DNA of 64,000 bases from DATBQN01 sp963799925. Its GTDB lineage: Bacteria; Acidobacteriota; Thermoanaerobaculia; Multivoradales; UBA5704. The position numbers and the translations under genes were made by a program. A model generated the notes under the pieces. That model did no database searches and was not told the DNA's origin. It worked only from the letters and a program-made list of their open reading frames with translations. The stretch covers positions 62,001 through 126,000 of the forward strand of contig CAWCYZ010000004.1 of assembly GCA_963799925.1 (NCBI GenBank). Reading direction: 5' to 3'. Below, one piece after another: positions 27,388-39,316 of the stretch (position 1 is the stretch's first letter; the number at the start of each line of letters is the position of its first letter).

Positions 27388-27873
27388 TCAGCGCGCCGGC
27401 GTCGTCCCTGCCTGTCCCTGATAGTGCGACGACGAGCCGGGCTCGCCGTAGGCGACCTCGGGCTCGGACTCCATGGCGATGAAGATGAGCTGCGCGATCC
27501 GCCGTCCGGCCTCGAGCACGAAGGGGGAGGGCCCGAGGTTCTGCAGCTCGAGGGTGATGTTGCCCTCGAAGCCGGGGTCGCACCAGCCGGCGAGCGAGTG
27601 GTTGATCCACAGCCGGCCGAGGGTCGACTTGAGCTTCAGGTCGCAGGCGACGGTGCGCGGGATGCGGACGTGCTCGATCGTCGAGGCGAGGACCACCTCG
27701 CCGGGGAAGAGCTTGACGTGGGTGGCGCGGAACTCCTCCGGGTCGCGGGTGGGGCAGATCCAGTGCTCGGAGACCCGCACGTCGTAGCTCGCGGCGTTGA
27801 CCTGCGACGGCTCGTAGGGGCTGACGCCCCCCTGCTCCGCCCAGCGGCGGATCCAGTGGTCCGGTTTGATCAT
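27388..27873 (-). CDS. dcd: dCTP deaminase
   Basis: 161 residues. Converts dCTP to dUTP in pyrimidine deoxynucleotide supply. Family signatures: IKPDHWIRRWAEQGGVSPYE near the start, NAASYDVRVS, KLKSTLGRLWINHSLAGWCD, then PGFEGNITLELQNLGP and AGRRIAQLIFIAME. The catalytic Glu is in the PGFEG...LEL block. ATG 27873 is the first in-frame start. An inverted-repeat element separates it from glpX upstream. Confidence 0.93.
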   Translation of the reverse strand: MIKPDHWIRRWAEQGGVSPYEPSQVNAASYDVRVSEHWICPTRDPEEFRATHVKLFPGEVVLASTIEHVRIPRTVACDLKLKSTLGRLWINHSLAGWCDPGFEGNITLELQNLGPSPFVLEAGRRIAQLIFIAMESEPEVAYGEPGSSSHYQGQAGTTPAR

Positions 27874-27931
27874 GAGTGGATCGGGCGCGGCGTCCTATGG
27901 GAGCTGTGGCGAGGGAGAGAGCTCCCCCTAT

Positions 27932-28041
27932 TGTCATCCTGAGCGGAGCGAAGGATCTGGGTGGGGGAAGCTCCGGAGCTCGAGGGGATCTTGCATCGAG
28001 AGACGCCCTCCCCCAGGTCCTTCGCTGCGCTCAGGATGACA
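27932..28041. mobile_element. MITE-like element with ~30-bp inverted termini
   Basis: A 110-bp element opens with TGTCATCCTGAGCGGAGCGA and AGGATCTGGG and closes with CCCAGGTCCTTCGCTGCGCT and CAGGATGACA. The termini are inverted copies over about 30 bp, with one or two mismatches, around a 50-bp centre. This ATCCTGAGC...GCTCAGGAT arrangement is a known widespread bacterial intergenic repeat. It has no coding capacity. Partial copies of the right arm lie at 25,874-25,899 and 25,937-25,949. Confidence 0.75.
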
Positions 28042-28122
28042 GAGCTGAGCCTCTGGCGCGGGGCGAGGATAGACGCCGCCCGCGAAGCAACCCAGAGCTC
28101 GAGCGTAGGACGCCGCATCCGC

Positions 28123-29109
28123 CTAGATAAACCGCACCGGCGTCGTCACCTGGTCGCGGTGGATGGTGTCGACGAAGCGGATGAGCTTGCGCGAGAGGGA
28201 CATGAAGAGGGTCGTCGTCCGCGAGCCGCCGCCGAAGAAGCGCACCCCCTTCAGGAGCTCGCCGTCGGTGACGCCGGTCGAGCTGAAGAGGATCTGCTCG
28301 CCGGGCGCCAGGTCCTCGGTCTTGTAGACGCGCTGGAGGTCGGTGATGCCGAGCTCCTTGACGCGCGCCTGCTGCTCGTCGTTGAGCGCCCGCAGGCGGG
28401 CCTGGATCTCGCCGCCCAGGCAGCGCATGGCGGCGGCGGTGATCACCCCCTCGGGGGCGCCGCCGGTGCCCATGACCGCGTGGACGCCGGTGCCGCGCAC
28501 CGCCGCCGAGATCCCCGCCGAGAGGTCGCCGTCGCCGATCAGGCGGATGCGGGCGCCGGCCTCGCGGATGTCGGCGACGAGCTGCTGGTGGCGGTCGCGG
28601 TCGAGGACGACGATGGTGAGATCGCTCACCTTGCGGCCGAAGGCCTGGGCGATGTTGCGCAGGTTCTCGGCGACCGGGGCGTCGATGTGGATGTGGCCGC
28701 GCGCCGTGGGGCCGACGACGATCTTCTCCATGTAGACGTCGGGGGCATGGAGGAGGCCGCCGCGCTCGGCGGCGGCGAGGACGGTGATGGCGTCCGGCGA
28801 GCCGGTGGCGCAGAGGTTGGTGCCCTCGAGCGGATCGACGGCGATGTCCACTTGGAGGGCGCCGTCCTCCCCCTTGGCGCGGCCGAGCGGCTCGCCGACG
28901 TAGAGCATCGGCGCCTTGTCGCGCTCGCCCTCGCCGATGACCACCCGGCCGTCCATCTCCAGGGTGTCCATCTCGCGCCGCATCGCCTCGACCGCCACCT
29001 GGTCGGAGTGGCGGCGGTCGCCGAAGCCCATGGTCCTGGCGGCGGCGATCGCCGCCAGCTCGGTGACGCGGATGAACTGCTGCTCGAGGAAGCCGTCGAG
29101 CGTCTTCAA
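28123..29109 (-). CDS. glpX: Class II fructose-1,6-bisphosphatase
   Basis: About 328 residues. Hydrolyses fructose 1,6-bisphosphate in gluconeogenesis. Signatures: RTMGFGDRRHSDQVAVEAMR, VIGEGERDKAPMLYVGE (metal-binding Glu), DIAVDPLEGTNLCATGSPDA, LIGDGDLSAGI, GTGGAPEGVITAAAM and the end IHRDQVTTPVRFI. The start is TTG 29109 (KTLDGFLEQQFIRVTELAAI follows), which overlaps the acyl-CoA dehydrogenase stop as TTGA; no better start is in frame. Coupled translation with the dehydrogenase is implied. Confidence 0.93.
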   Translation of the reverse strand: MKTLDGFLEQQFIRVTELAAIAAARTMGFGDRRHSDQVAVEAMRREMDTLEMDGRVVIGEGERDKAPMLYVGEPLGRAKGEDGALQVDIAVDPLEGTNLCATGSPDAITVLAAAERGGLLHAPDVYMEKIVVGPTARGHIHIDAPVAENLRNIAQAFGRKVSDLTIVVLDRDRHQQLVADIREAGARIRLIGDGDLSAGISAAVRGTGVHAVMGTGGAPEGVITAAAMRCLGGEIQARLRALNDEQQARVKELGITDLQRVYKTEDLAPGEQILFSSTGVTDGELLKGVRFFGGGSRTTTLFMSLSRKLIRFVDTIHRDQVTTPVRFI

Positions 29110-30377
29110 CGCCCGCTCCCCGCGGCCGCCGGGCTGGCGGGAACCGCCGCCGGCGACGGCTCCGACCTGGCCGCCGGCGGCTGCGCGGGCCGCTGGGCGC
29201 GCTCGGGGGCGTTGAACGCCGGGATGCCGGTGATCGACTCGCCGATGATCAGGGTGTGGATGTCGTGCGTCCCCTCGTAGGTGAAGACCGACTCGATGTT
29301 CAGCATGTGGCGGATGACCGGGTAGTCGTCGACGATGCCGTTGGCGCCGAGGACCTCGCGCGCCAGGCGGGCGCACTCGCGGGCCACCCAGACGTTGTTG
29401 CGCTTGCCGAGCGAGACGTGCTGCGGCTTGAGGCGCCCGGCGTCCTTGAGCTTGCCGAGCTGCAGGGCGAGGAGCTGCGCCTTGGTGATCTCGGAGACCA
29501 TCCACACCAGCTTCTCCTGCACGATCTGGTGGCAGGCGATCGGCTGGCCGTTCCACTGGATGCGCTCCTTGGCGTACTGGAGCGCCGTCGTGTAGCACGC
29601 CATCGCCGCGCCGATGCCGCCCCAGGCGATGCCGTAGCGCGCCTGGTTCAGGCACATCAGGGCGTTCTTCAAGCCGGTCGTGCCGGGGAGCATGGCGGCG
29701 GCCGGGATGCGGCAGTCGTCGAAGCCGAGCTCCGAGGTGGTCGAGGCGCGCAGCGAGAACTTGCCGTGCTGGTCGGAGGAGGTGTAGCCCGGCGTCCCTT
29801 TCTCGACCAGGAAGCCGCGGACGCCCTCGGGCGTCTTCGCCCACACCACCGCGACGTCGGCGAGCGTGCCGTTGGTGATCCACTGCTTGCTGCCGTTGAG
29901 CACCCACTCGTCACCCTGCCGGCGGGCGGTGGTCCGCATGCCGCCGGGATTCGAGCCGAAGTCGGGCTCGGTCAGGCCGAAGCAGCCGATCGCCTCGCCG
30001 GTCGCGAGATGCGGCAGCCAGCGGTCCTTCTGCTCCTTGGAGCCGAAGGCGTGGATCGGGTACATGACGAGGCCGCTCTGCACCGAGACGAAGCTGCGCA
30101 GGCCGGAGTCGCCGCGCTCGAGCTCCTGCATGATGAGGCCGTAGGCGACGCCGCCGAGGCCGGGGAGGCCGTAGTCGGAGAGGTTGGCGCCGAAGAGGTT
30201 CAGCCGGCCCATCTCCGGCACCAGCTCGAGCGGCGTGCGGCCGTCGCGGTGGCACGCCTCGATGATCGGCTTGACCTGGTCCTCGACGAAGGAGCGCACG
30301 GTGTCGCGGATCAGCTTCTCCTCGTCGGAGAGCAGCGAGTCGAAGTCGAGAAAATCAACGCCTGGGAAGCGGCTCAA
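29106..30377 (-). CDS. gcdH: Acyl-CoA dehydrogenase, glutaryl-CoA dehydrogenase-like
   Basis: 423 residues. Starts MSRFPGVDFLDFDSLLSDEE and has the full ACAD fold: GCFGLTEPDFGSNPGGM, GSKQWITNGTLADVAVVWAK, SLRASTTSELGFDDCRIP. The C-terminal SVFTYEGTHDIHTLIIGESI holds the catalytic Glu in the exact context of glutaryl-CoA dehydrogenases (Lys/Trp degradation, glutaryl-CoA to crotonyl-CoA). The last ~35 residues are an extra Ala/Pro tail. GAGGTCCTC lies before ATG 30377. It precedes glpX with overlapping stop and start. Other short-chain substrates cannot be excluded. Confidence 0.9.
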   Translation of the reverse strand: MSRFPGVDFLDFDSLLSDEEKLIRDTVRSFVEDQVKPIIEACHRDGRTPLELVPEMGRLNLFGANLSDYGLPGLGGVAYGLIMQELERGDSGLRSFVSVQSGLVMYPIHAFGSKEQKDRWLPHLATGEAIGCFGLTEPDFGSNPGGMRTTARRQGDEWVLNGSKQWITNGTLADVAVVWAKTPEGVRGFLVEKGTPGYTSSDQHGKFSLRASTTSELGFDDCRIPAAAMLPGTTGLKNALMCLNQARYGIAWGGIGAAMACYTTALQYAKERIQWNGQPIACHQIVQEKLVWMVSEITKAQLLALQLGKLKDAGRLKPQHVSLGKRNNVWVARECARLAREVLGANGIVDDYPVIRHMLNIESVFTYEGTHDIHTLIIGESITGIPAFNAPERAQRPAQPPAARSEPSPAAVPASPAAAGSGR

Positions 30378-30506
30378 GAGAGGTCCTCCTTCGCTGGCCG
30401 GTACGGATTGCGGGCTTGATTCGCGGCGGACACGCCGCGACAGGCGATGATACCAGACTGCCGGCGGCCGTCCTCGGGACCCAATGGACCCAGTACCCGA
30501 GCCGCC

Positions 30507-31559
30507 TCAGAGCAGTCCGAGGAATGCCGCCGGCACGTGGCCGCCCATCATCTTGAGGGCCGCCGGGATGATCACCAGGAGCTGCACGCCGTCGAAGAGA
30601 GCGTGGGCGGCCATCGCCGGCCAGATGTTCTGCCGCCAGCGCACCAGGAGGGCGTAGATCACCGACAGGATGCCCACTCCGACCAGGAGGAAGGGCTGGC
30701 CGTAGGAGGTGTGGGCGAGGATGAACATGCCGGTCGAGAGGGCGATCCCGACGCGCGGCTGCAGGAGGCCGCGGAAGAAGCCCTCCTCGACCACTCCCGC
30801 CGAGAGGGCGAGCAGCAGGCGCAGGCCGAACGGCAGGCCGGCGAGCCAGGGGATGAGCGCCGGCGGCTGCTTGGGGAGCGCCCCTTTGGCGCCCAGTCCG
30901 TAGACGACGAAGAGGGCGACCAGGGCGACGGCGACGATCACCGCCATCCAGGCGCCGATCCCGAGGAGGAGCCCGAGGCCGACCTCGCGGCCCGGCGACG
31001 GGGTCGCGAGGCCGAGCTGGATCGCGAGCTGCCGGCCGAGGGGGACGCGCGCCGGGGGCGCGGGCGCCGCCGGCGGTATCGGAAGCATGGGCAGCATGGG
31101 CGGGGTGGCGGCCGGGCCGTCGGGGCCGGGCGCGGCGAGCGGCGGATCGAGCGGCGGGTCGACGGGGGCGAGCTCGCCGGGGGCCGGGGTGCTCGGCGGG
31201 GTGCTCGGCGGGGTGCTCGGCGGATACGCCGCGAGCGGGCGCCGGCGGAGGCCGGCGTAGCCGGCGGCGAACCAGACCAGGATCGCCCCGACCATCAGCT
31301 CGTGGAGGAGGAAGAGGCGGTAGGGGCCGACGTGGGCGAGGTCGAGGTGGGACTCCCGGCCGATCTCCCCCAGCGGCGAGAACACCCCCGCCCAGAGGAC
31401 GAGGGCGATGGCGGCGAAGCCGAGCCCCCGCCGCCAGGGCACGGCGGCGAAGCCGGGCGGGTCGAAGCCGCGCCGGGCGGTCAGCCGGTCGAAGGCCGCG
31501 GTGGCGAGGAGGGCGAGGACGGCCGGGCCGGCGGCCCGCAGGAGGGCGTCCGCCGTCAC
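30507..31559 (-). CDS. CPBP family intramembrane metalloprotease
   Basis: About 350 residues. N-terminal helices, then a Pro-rich linker with near-perfect PPSTPPSTP repeats and PPMLPMLPIPP (31,060-31,220), then the CPBP core. Motifs are VVEEGFFRGLL (EExxxR), FILAHTSYG and AAHALFDGVQLL, the last His-containing motif. GTG 31559 overlaps the stop of the small gene upstream by 4 nt. CPBP (Abi) proteins cleave prenylated or membrane substrates in the inner membrane. The linker probably faces one compartment and is variable. Confidence 0.88.
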   Translation of the reverse strand: MTADALLRAAGPAVLALLATAAFDRLTARRGFDPPGFAAVPWRRGLGFAAIALVLWAGVFSPLGEIGRESHLDLAHVGPYRLFLLHELMVGAILVWFAAGYAGLRRRPLAAYPPSTPPSTPPSTPAPGELAPVDPPLDPPLAAPGPDGPAATPPMLPMLPIPPAAPAPPARVPLGRQLAIQLGLATPSPGREVGLGLLLGIGAWMAVIVAVALVALFVVYGLGAKGALPKQPPALIPWLAGLPFGLRLLLALSAGVVEEGFFRGLLQPRVGIALSTGMFILAHTSYGQPFLLVGVGILSVIYALLVRWRQNIWPAMAAHALFDGVQLLVIIPAALKMMGGHVPAAFLGLL

Positions 31560-31822
31560 GTCTTGCTCTTCTGCCGGTAGCCGCGCAGGACCACGAGGGC
31601 CGAGCTCAGGCGCTGCAGGCGGCGGTTGCGCTGCTGGATGCCGGGGATGTCGTCCTGCGGCGCCGGCTCGCCGCGCAGCTCGCGCAGGTGGCGGTCGATC
31701 TCGAAGCCGAGCAGGTCGAGGTCGGGGCGGGTCATGCTGCGGAAGGTGCGGTCGGACACGGTGGTGAACCCGCCGGCGATGTCGCGAGCCATGGCGTAGG
31801 CGCTGCCGCCGGGGAAGGCCAT
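31556..31822 (-). CDS. Small conserved-looking protein of unknown function
   Basis: 88 residues: MAFPGGSAYAMARDIAGGFT, then RSMTRPDLDLLGFEIDRHLR, then RNRRLQRLSSALVVLRGYRQ. The second half is helical with charged heptad-like spacing, so a short coiled coil or binding helix is likely. It overlaps the CPBP protease start by 4 nt (GTGA), suggesting joint translation. No family recognised. It is divergent from the RsbW gene with an ~88-bp promoter spacer. Confidence 0.65.
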   Translation of the reverse strand: MAFPGGSAYAMARDIAGGFTTVSDRTFRSMTRPDLDLLGFEIDRHLRELRGEPAPQDDIPGIQQRNRRLQRLSSALVVLRGYRQKSKT

Positions 31823-31910
31823 CGGCGGGCATGATATATCGCGGCGGCCGGCCGCCGCGCGCTGCGCCGCCTCACCCCGGGGCCGCCCCCTCTGCTAGAC
31901 TCCGCAGGCG

Positions 31911-32369
31911 ATGCCGGAGGAACACCGCTTCCACCTCGCGATCGGCAGCCGCTTCGAAAACATCGAGCTGGTGCAGGTGGTGTTGAACGACTCGCTCGAG
32001 CGGCTCGGCCTGGACAGCGACGCCCGCCACTGGGTGGACATCGCCGTGCGCGAGGCGGTCGCCAACGCCATCAAGCACGGCAATGCCCAGGACCCCGCGA
32101 AGACGGTCGAGGTGGAGGCGGGGGTGGACGGCGGCGAGCTGGTCATCCGGATCGAGGATCAGGGGGGCGGGTTCGACCCCGGCCTGCTCGGCGATCCGCT
32201 GGCGCCGGAGAATCTGTTGAAGCCCAACGGTCGCGGCATCTTCTATATGCGGAGCTTCATGGACGCGGTCGACTACGGGCCGCGCCCGGGCGGCGGCACG
32301 GTGGTGACCTTGCGCAAGCGGCTGGCCGGACCGCAGGCGGGCGCGAGCGCGAGGCCCGGTTCGACGTAG
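31911..32369 (+). CDS. Anti-sigma regulatory factor, RsbW-like serine kinase
   Basis: 152 residues with the HATPase_c fold of GHKL kinases. N box: REAVANAIKHGN with Glu48 and Asn52; G1 box IEDQGGGFDPG; G2 box PNGRGIFYMRSFMD. These anti-sigma kinases bind and phosphorylate a STAS partner; the STAS gene lies 20 bp downstream, in the same orientation. The pair would form a partner-switching control of a sigma factor or other target. No phosphatase or sigma factor is in the window. Confidence 0.92.
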   Translation: MPEEHRFHLAIGSRFENIELVQVVLNDSLERLGLDSDARHWVDIAVREAVANAIKHGNAQDPAKTVEVEAGVDGGELVIRIEDQGGGFDPGLLGDPLAPENLLKPNGRGIFYMRSFMDAVDYGPRPGGGTVVTLRKRLAGPQAGASARPGST

Positions 32370-32389
32370 ACACGAGAGGAGAGGGAAGA

Positions 32390-32725
32390 ATGCAGATCAA
32401 CATTCGGGAGAGGGACGGGGTCACCATCGTCGATCTCAAGGGCAAGATCACCATCGGCGCCGGCGACCTCGAGCTGCGCAACGCCGTGCTCGAAGCGGTC
32501 AACAAGGGGGCGAAGAAGGTCCTCATCAACCTGAGCGGGGTGGTGACGATCGACTCGTCCGGCGTCGGCGAGCTGGTCAGCTCCTACACCACGGCCAAGA
32601 ACCGCGGCGCCCAGCTCAAGCTGGTCAGCCTGCCGGCCAAGGTCCAGGACGTCCTCACCGTCACCCAGCTCATCACCGTCTTCGACGTCTACGACACCGA
32701 GGACGAGGCCGTCCGTTCCTTCTGA
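32390..32725 (+). CDS. Anti-anti-sigma factor (STAS domain)
   Basis: 111 residues spanning one STAS domain: IREERDGVTIVDLKGKIT-like opening, KKVLINLSGVVTIDSSGVGE with the usual phosphorylated Ser (Ser57), and a final VFDVYDTEDEAVRSF. Dephosphorylated STAS binds the RsbW-type kinase and frees its target; phosphorylation blocks this. GAGAGGAGAGGG lies before ATG 32390. It follows the kinase by 20 bp, so co-expression is very likely. Confidence 0.93.
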   Translation: MQINIRERDGVTIVDLKGKITIGAGDLELRNAVLEAVNKGAKKVLINLSGVVTIDSSGVGELVSSYTTAKNRGAQLKLVSLPAKVQDVLTVTQLITVFDVYDTEDEAVRSF

Positions 32726-32816
32726 TCCGGCGCCCGGCCTGCCCGATCCCGCCGCGCCGGCCGGCAGTCCTCCCGCCGGCGGCCTGGCAGGCAAGCTCGC
32801 CGCGCTCCGCGCGCGG

Positions 32817-33662
32817 GTGGACGAGCGCCTGCCGGCCCTGCTGCCCCCGTCCCACGAGCGCCCGGAAGCCGTCCACCGGGCCATGCGCTACGCCCTGACC
32901 GGACCCGGCAAACGGGTCCGGCCGGTGCTCACCCTGGCGGTCGCCGAGCTCTTCGGCGAGAGCTCGGCGACGGTCCTCGACCTCGCCTGCGCGGTCGAGA
33001 TGGTCCACGCCTGCTCGCTCATCCTGGACGACCTGCCGGCGATGGACGACGCCGCCCGCCGCCGCGGCCGGCCGACCGTCCACCTCGCCTTCGGCGAGAG
33101 CGTCGCCCTCCTCGCCGCTCTCTCGCTCCTCAACCGCGCCTACGCCCTGGTCGCCGCCGGGGCGCAGCGGCTGGCGCTGCGCCGCTATACCGGCGAGGAC
33201 CTCATCCACCATCTGGCGGCGGCGATCGGCAGCGGCGGCCTGATCGGCGGCCAGGCGCTCGACCTCGCCAGCCGTCCCGAGGACCTCGACCTCGACCTCC
33301 TCGAGTACATCCACAGCCACAAGACCGGCGCCCTCTTCATGGCGGCGGGGGAGCTGGGGGCGATGGCGGCCGACGCCCGCCGCCGCGACCTCGAGGTGAT
33401 CTCGCGCTACGCCAAGAACCTGGGTCTCGCCTTCCAGATCTCGGACGACCTGCTCGACGTGCTGGCGACCCCCGAGGAGACCGGCAAGGACACCGGCCAG
33501 GACGCGGCGAAGGTCACCTTCGTCAAGCTCCTGGGCGTCGCCGGCGCCCAGACCCTCGCCGCCGAGCTCCTCGGCTTCGCCGTCGCCTCGCTCGCCCCGC
33601 TCGGCAGGAAGGCCGAGCCGCTGCGCGAGCTGGCCGGCTTCGTCCAGCATCGGAAGAGCTAG
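32817..33662 (+). CDS. Polyprenyl diphosphate synthase (farnesyl/geranylgeranyl type)
   Basis: 281 residues. Chain elongation from IPP and DMAPP. Both Asp-rich metal sites are present: LDDLPAMDDAARRRGRPTVH (first, with short insertion before the last Asp pair) and FQISDDLLDVLATPEETGKD (second). GPGKRVRPVL is the substrate Lys/Arg block, and GGQALD and HSHKTGALFMAA follow. GTG 32817 is the only in-frame start that gives the family N-terminus; the frame continues upstream. The residue pattern before the first DDxxD does not settle C15 versus C20 product. Confidence 0.9.
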   Translation: MDERLPALLPPSHERPEAVHRAMRYALTGPGKRVRPVLTLAVAELFGESSATVLDLACAVEMVHACSLILDDLPAMDDAARRRGRPTVHLAFGESVALLAALSLLNRAYALVAAGAQRLALRRYTGEDLIHHLAAAIGSGGLIGGQALDLASRPEDLDLDLLEYIHSHKTGALFMAAGELGAMAADARRRDLEVISRYAKNLGLAFQISDDLLDVLATPEETGKDTGQDAAKVTFVKLLGVAGAQTLAAELLGFAVASLAPLGRKAEPLRELAGFVQHRKS

Positions 33663-33765
33663 GCCGGCCGGGTGACGGACCGGTTACACTAGGGGGCCGT
33701 GCCCAGCCCTTCTGAACGCCGTCCCCGCGCCGGTGCCCGCCGGCGGGCGCCGCGGTAGGCACGCC

Positions 33766-35717
33766 ATGGCGGTCGAGCCCGGCGGGCCCGCGGCGGATCA
33801 CCTGGAGAGCGTGCGCGCGGAGCTGCGCCGGCTGGGCTATCTCAACCGCGGCTTCGAGCGCTTCCTGCTGCAGGACGCGATGCGCCCGCGGCGGCCCGGG
33901 CGGACCCTCCTCCTGCTCACCGCCAAGGTCGGCCTGCTCGCCGGCCTCGCCCTCTCGCTCGCCCTCGCCTTCCTCCTCGCCGCCGCCAACGGCGGCCTCG
34001 CGAGCCTGCCGCGCGACCTGCCGGTCCTCGCCCTCCACCTCTTCCCGCCGATCGCCCTGCTGACCGGGGCCGCCTTCCTCGTCCTCTGCGGCCTGGTCGT
34101 CCTGGTGCTCCGCCTCTACCACGTGCGCCACATCGAGACCCTGGCTCTCGCCGCCGCCGTCGCCGCCGGGGCGGGCGGCCTGGCGCTCGCCCTCTGGCGC
34201 GGCCGCGAGCTGGTCGCCGGCGCCTCGCCCTGGCAGCTCGCCGCCGTCGCCGTCGCCGCGCCGGCGGTCATCTACCTGGTCGTCAAGCTCGCCTATCACG
34301 GGCTCCTCGCCCTCGCCATCCGGCTGACCGACGCGCCGCCGCCGCGGCGGCTCTTCTCGCGCCGCTGGCTGGGCTTCGCGATCCTCTCGGCGGCCTTCCT
34401 CCTCACCCTCCCCGCGGTCCTCTCGGCGCGCCGCGCCGACCCCGCGCCCCCCGCCGCCCTCCCCACGGCGCCGGGCGAGCGGGTGCTCCTGGTGGGGATC
34501 GACGGCGTGCTCCCCGAGGAGGTCGACTACCTCCTCAGGGCGGGCGACCTGCCGGCCTTCGCGCGGCTGGCGCGGCAGGGCGGCGCGCTCCTCTCCTACG
34601 CTCGCCGCCCCGAGCCGCCGGCCTCGTTCTGGACCTCGGTCGCGACCGGCCTGCCGACGCCCGACCACGGCGTGACGGCGCTCGACAGCTTCCTCCCCTG
34701 GGGCGCCGCGACCCCTCTCGCGCGGAGCGGGCCCCTGCGCGCCTACTGGAGCGGCGTCGAGGTGCCGCTGGGGCTCGCCGAGCACCGGCCGGTGCTCGCC
34801 AACCGGCGCCGCGCCTTCGCCGTCTGGGAGCTGGCGGCGCGCGGCGGCGCGCCGGTGGCGGCGATCGACTGGTGGTCGACCTTCCCGGCCGACCCGCTCC
34901 CCGGCCTCGTCGTCGCCCATGGCGCCTACCAGCTCCTCGCCGAGCGGACGCCGGGGGCGGTGGCGCCGGGCGCGGCGGCCCCCGAGCTGGCCCGCCTCGC
35001 CTCCCAGGTCGCCGCGCGGCCGGAGGACGCGCGGATGGCCGCCGCCCTGCCGGCGGCGGCGGCGGGCTCGCTCCTCGCGCGCGCCCTGCTGCCCGACCGC
35101 TTCTACCGCGAGGTGCTGGCGCGGCAGCTCGCCCCGGCCTCCGGATTGGCCGCCGGATCCGCCGCCGGATCCGCCGTTGCGAGCGCGGCGGCCAACCCGC
35201 CGCGCGCCGCCGCCCTCTATCTCCCCGGTCTCGACATCGCCGCGGCCGGCTGGCGGGGGGCGACATCGCCTTTGCCGACCTCCTGCGCGGCGAGCTCCAG
35301 GCGACCGACGGGCTCCTGGCGCGCTCCTCCGGCGACGGCTTCGGCACCATCGCCCTGGTGCTCGATCCCGGCCGGCGCAGGACCGGCGGCGAAGGGCGGG
35401 TCATCCTCTGGCGCAGCGCCTGGCCGCCGGGCGGCTGCGGCGCGGGGCCGCAGACGCCGGCGGCCGGCGCGGCTGCGGCCGGTGCCGCCGCCGCGCTGGC
35501 CGGCATCGCCCCGGAGGCGGTCGCCGCGGCGCTCCTGCGCGCCCTCGGCCTGCCGCAGAGCGCCGAGCTGCCGCCCCCGCCCGCCTTCGGGGCGGCCTGC
35601 TCCTGGCCGCCGCCTCCCGCCGCCGTCGCCGGCTACGGCCGGCCGCGGCGAGAGCCGCCGGTCCCGCGCGAGGGCGGCGAATATCTCGACAATCTTCGAT
35701 CGCTTGGATATCTCTAG
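33766..35717 (+). CDS. Membrane-anchored alkaline-phosphatase-superfamily protein (frameshifted)
   Basis: About 650 residues. Five or six TM helices occupy ~50-230 (LLLLTAKVGLLAGLALSLAL onward). Then comes the phosphodiesterase/sulfatase-like domain with RVLLVGIDGVLPEEVDYLL, LSYARRPEPPASFWTSVATG (the Thr/Ser nucleophile position is ASFWTS) and TPDHGVTALD. A frame change near 35,258 (extra G in GGCGGGGGGCGAC) is followed by the true C-terminus, ending GGEYLDNLRSLGYL. ATG 33766 lies within the first family-like sequence. It probably hydrolyses a phosphoester at the membrane; substrate unknown. Confidence 0.82.
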
Positions 35718-35812
35718 GACACTCTTTGGCCTCGGGGACACTCTTTAGGTGGTAGAGGGTCTCCTCAAGCGACCGCACCATGGACGAACTCGACGACGAG
35801 TGCTCGCTACAG

Positions 35813-38095
<2,283 letters not shown>

Positions 38096-38130
38096 GACCG
38101 TAGGACCGCAGGACCGTAGCGCCCGCTAGA

Positions 38131-39293
38131 ATGACGCCGATGCGCCGCCGCGCCCGCCGCCTGGTCTCTCTCGCGCTGGCGGCGCCGCTCCTCGCCCTGC
38201 CGCTCCTCGCCTCCTCTTCCTCTCCTCTGCCGGCGCCCCCCGGACGGACCCCCGCGAGCGCGAGCTCGCCCAGATCCGCGCCGAGATCGCCGGGCTCGAG
38301 GGGCGCCTCGAGCGGGAGAAGCGCCAGCGGACCGGTCTCACGGGCGAGCTGCAGGCGACCGACATCGAGCTGCGGCTCGAGGCCGAGCGCCTCGCCGAGG
38401 CGGTCGCGGCGCGCGACCTCGCCGTGGCGCGGGTGGCGGCGAGCGAGCGCGCCGTCGCCGCGCTCGAGGCGGCGCTCGCGGCGGCACGGGTCGACCTCGG
38501 CCGGCGCCTGACCGGCCTCTACCGCCTCGGCCGGCAGGGTTACCTCCGCCTCTTCCTCTCGCTGCGGCCCGACGCCCAGCTCCTCCCCTCGATCCGCCTC
38601 ATGCGCTATCTCGCGCGGCGCGACCGGGCGACGATCGACCGCTACACCGAGGACCGCGAGCGCCTGGCGAGCGAGCGCGACCGCCTGCGCGAGGCGCGCG
38701 CCGAGGGCGAGCGCTGGATCCGCCAGGAGCGGTCGCGGCGCGCCGAGCTGGTGCGCCTGCGCGACCGCCAGGCGGCGCTCCTGGCGTCGGCCGAGCGCGA
38801 GCACCAGGTGCTCATCGTCAGGGCCGGCGAGCTCGCCGTCCGCGAGCGCAAGCTCGCCGGCATGGTCGACCTCCTCTACGGCCGCAACCCGCAGGCGGTG
38901 GCCGGCCAGCCGATGCAGGCATTCCGCGGCGTCCTCGACTGGCCGGCGCGCGGCCGGGTGACCGCCGGCTTCGGCCCGCTCCTCGACCCGCGCTACCGCA
39001 CGCGGGTGCCGCACAACGGGGTCGACATCGCGACCGCGCCGGGCGGCGAGGTGCGCGCCGTCTTCCCCGGCAAGGTGCTCTACGCCGCGCCCTTCGAGGG
39101 CTACGGCCCGACCGTCGTCCTCTTCCATGCCGGACGGGTCCTGACCCTCTACGCAGGCCTCTCCGAGGCGCGGGTCCAGCGCGAGGATGTGGTACCCTTG
39201 GGCCACGTCGTGGGCTTGGCCTCCGACAAGCTGTACTTCGAGATCCGCGTGGAAAATCACCCCGAAAATCCCTCGAGCTGGTTGAGGCCCTAG
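38131..39293 (+). CDS. envC: EnvC-like murein hydrolase activator (degenerate LytM/M23 domain)
   Basis: About 387 residues. After a signal peptide comes a long coiled coil (LAQIRAEIAGLEGRLEREKR to VRERKLAGMVDLLY). The C-terminal LytM domain starts TAGFGPLLDPRYRTRVPHNG and ends LYFEIRVENHPENPSSWLRP. One frame change is needed near 38,240 to join the signal peptide to the coiled coil. The first zinc motif survives as HNGVDIATAPGG. The second His pair does not: TLYAGLSE and KLYFEIR replace the usual YxHL and HFE. It should therefore activate amidases and not cut peptidoglycan itself. The S41 protease gene follows 23 bp later, a common pairing. Confidence 0.88.
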
Positions 39294-39316
39294 TCACGGG
39301 CCAGGCAGGTGGTCCC

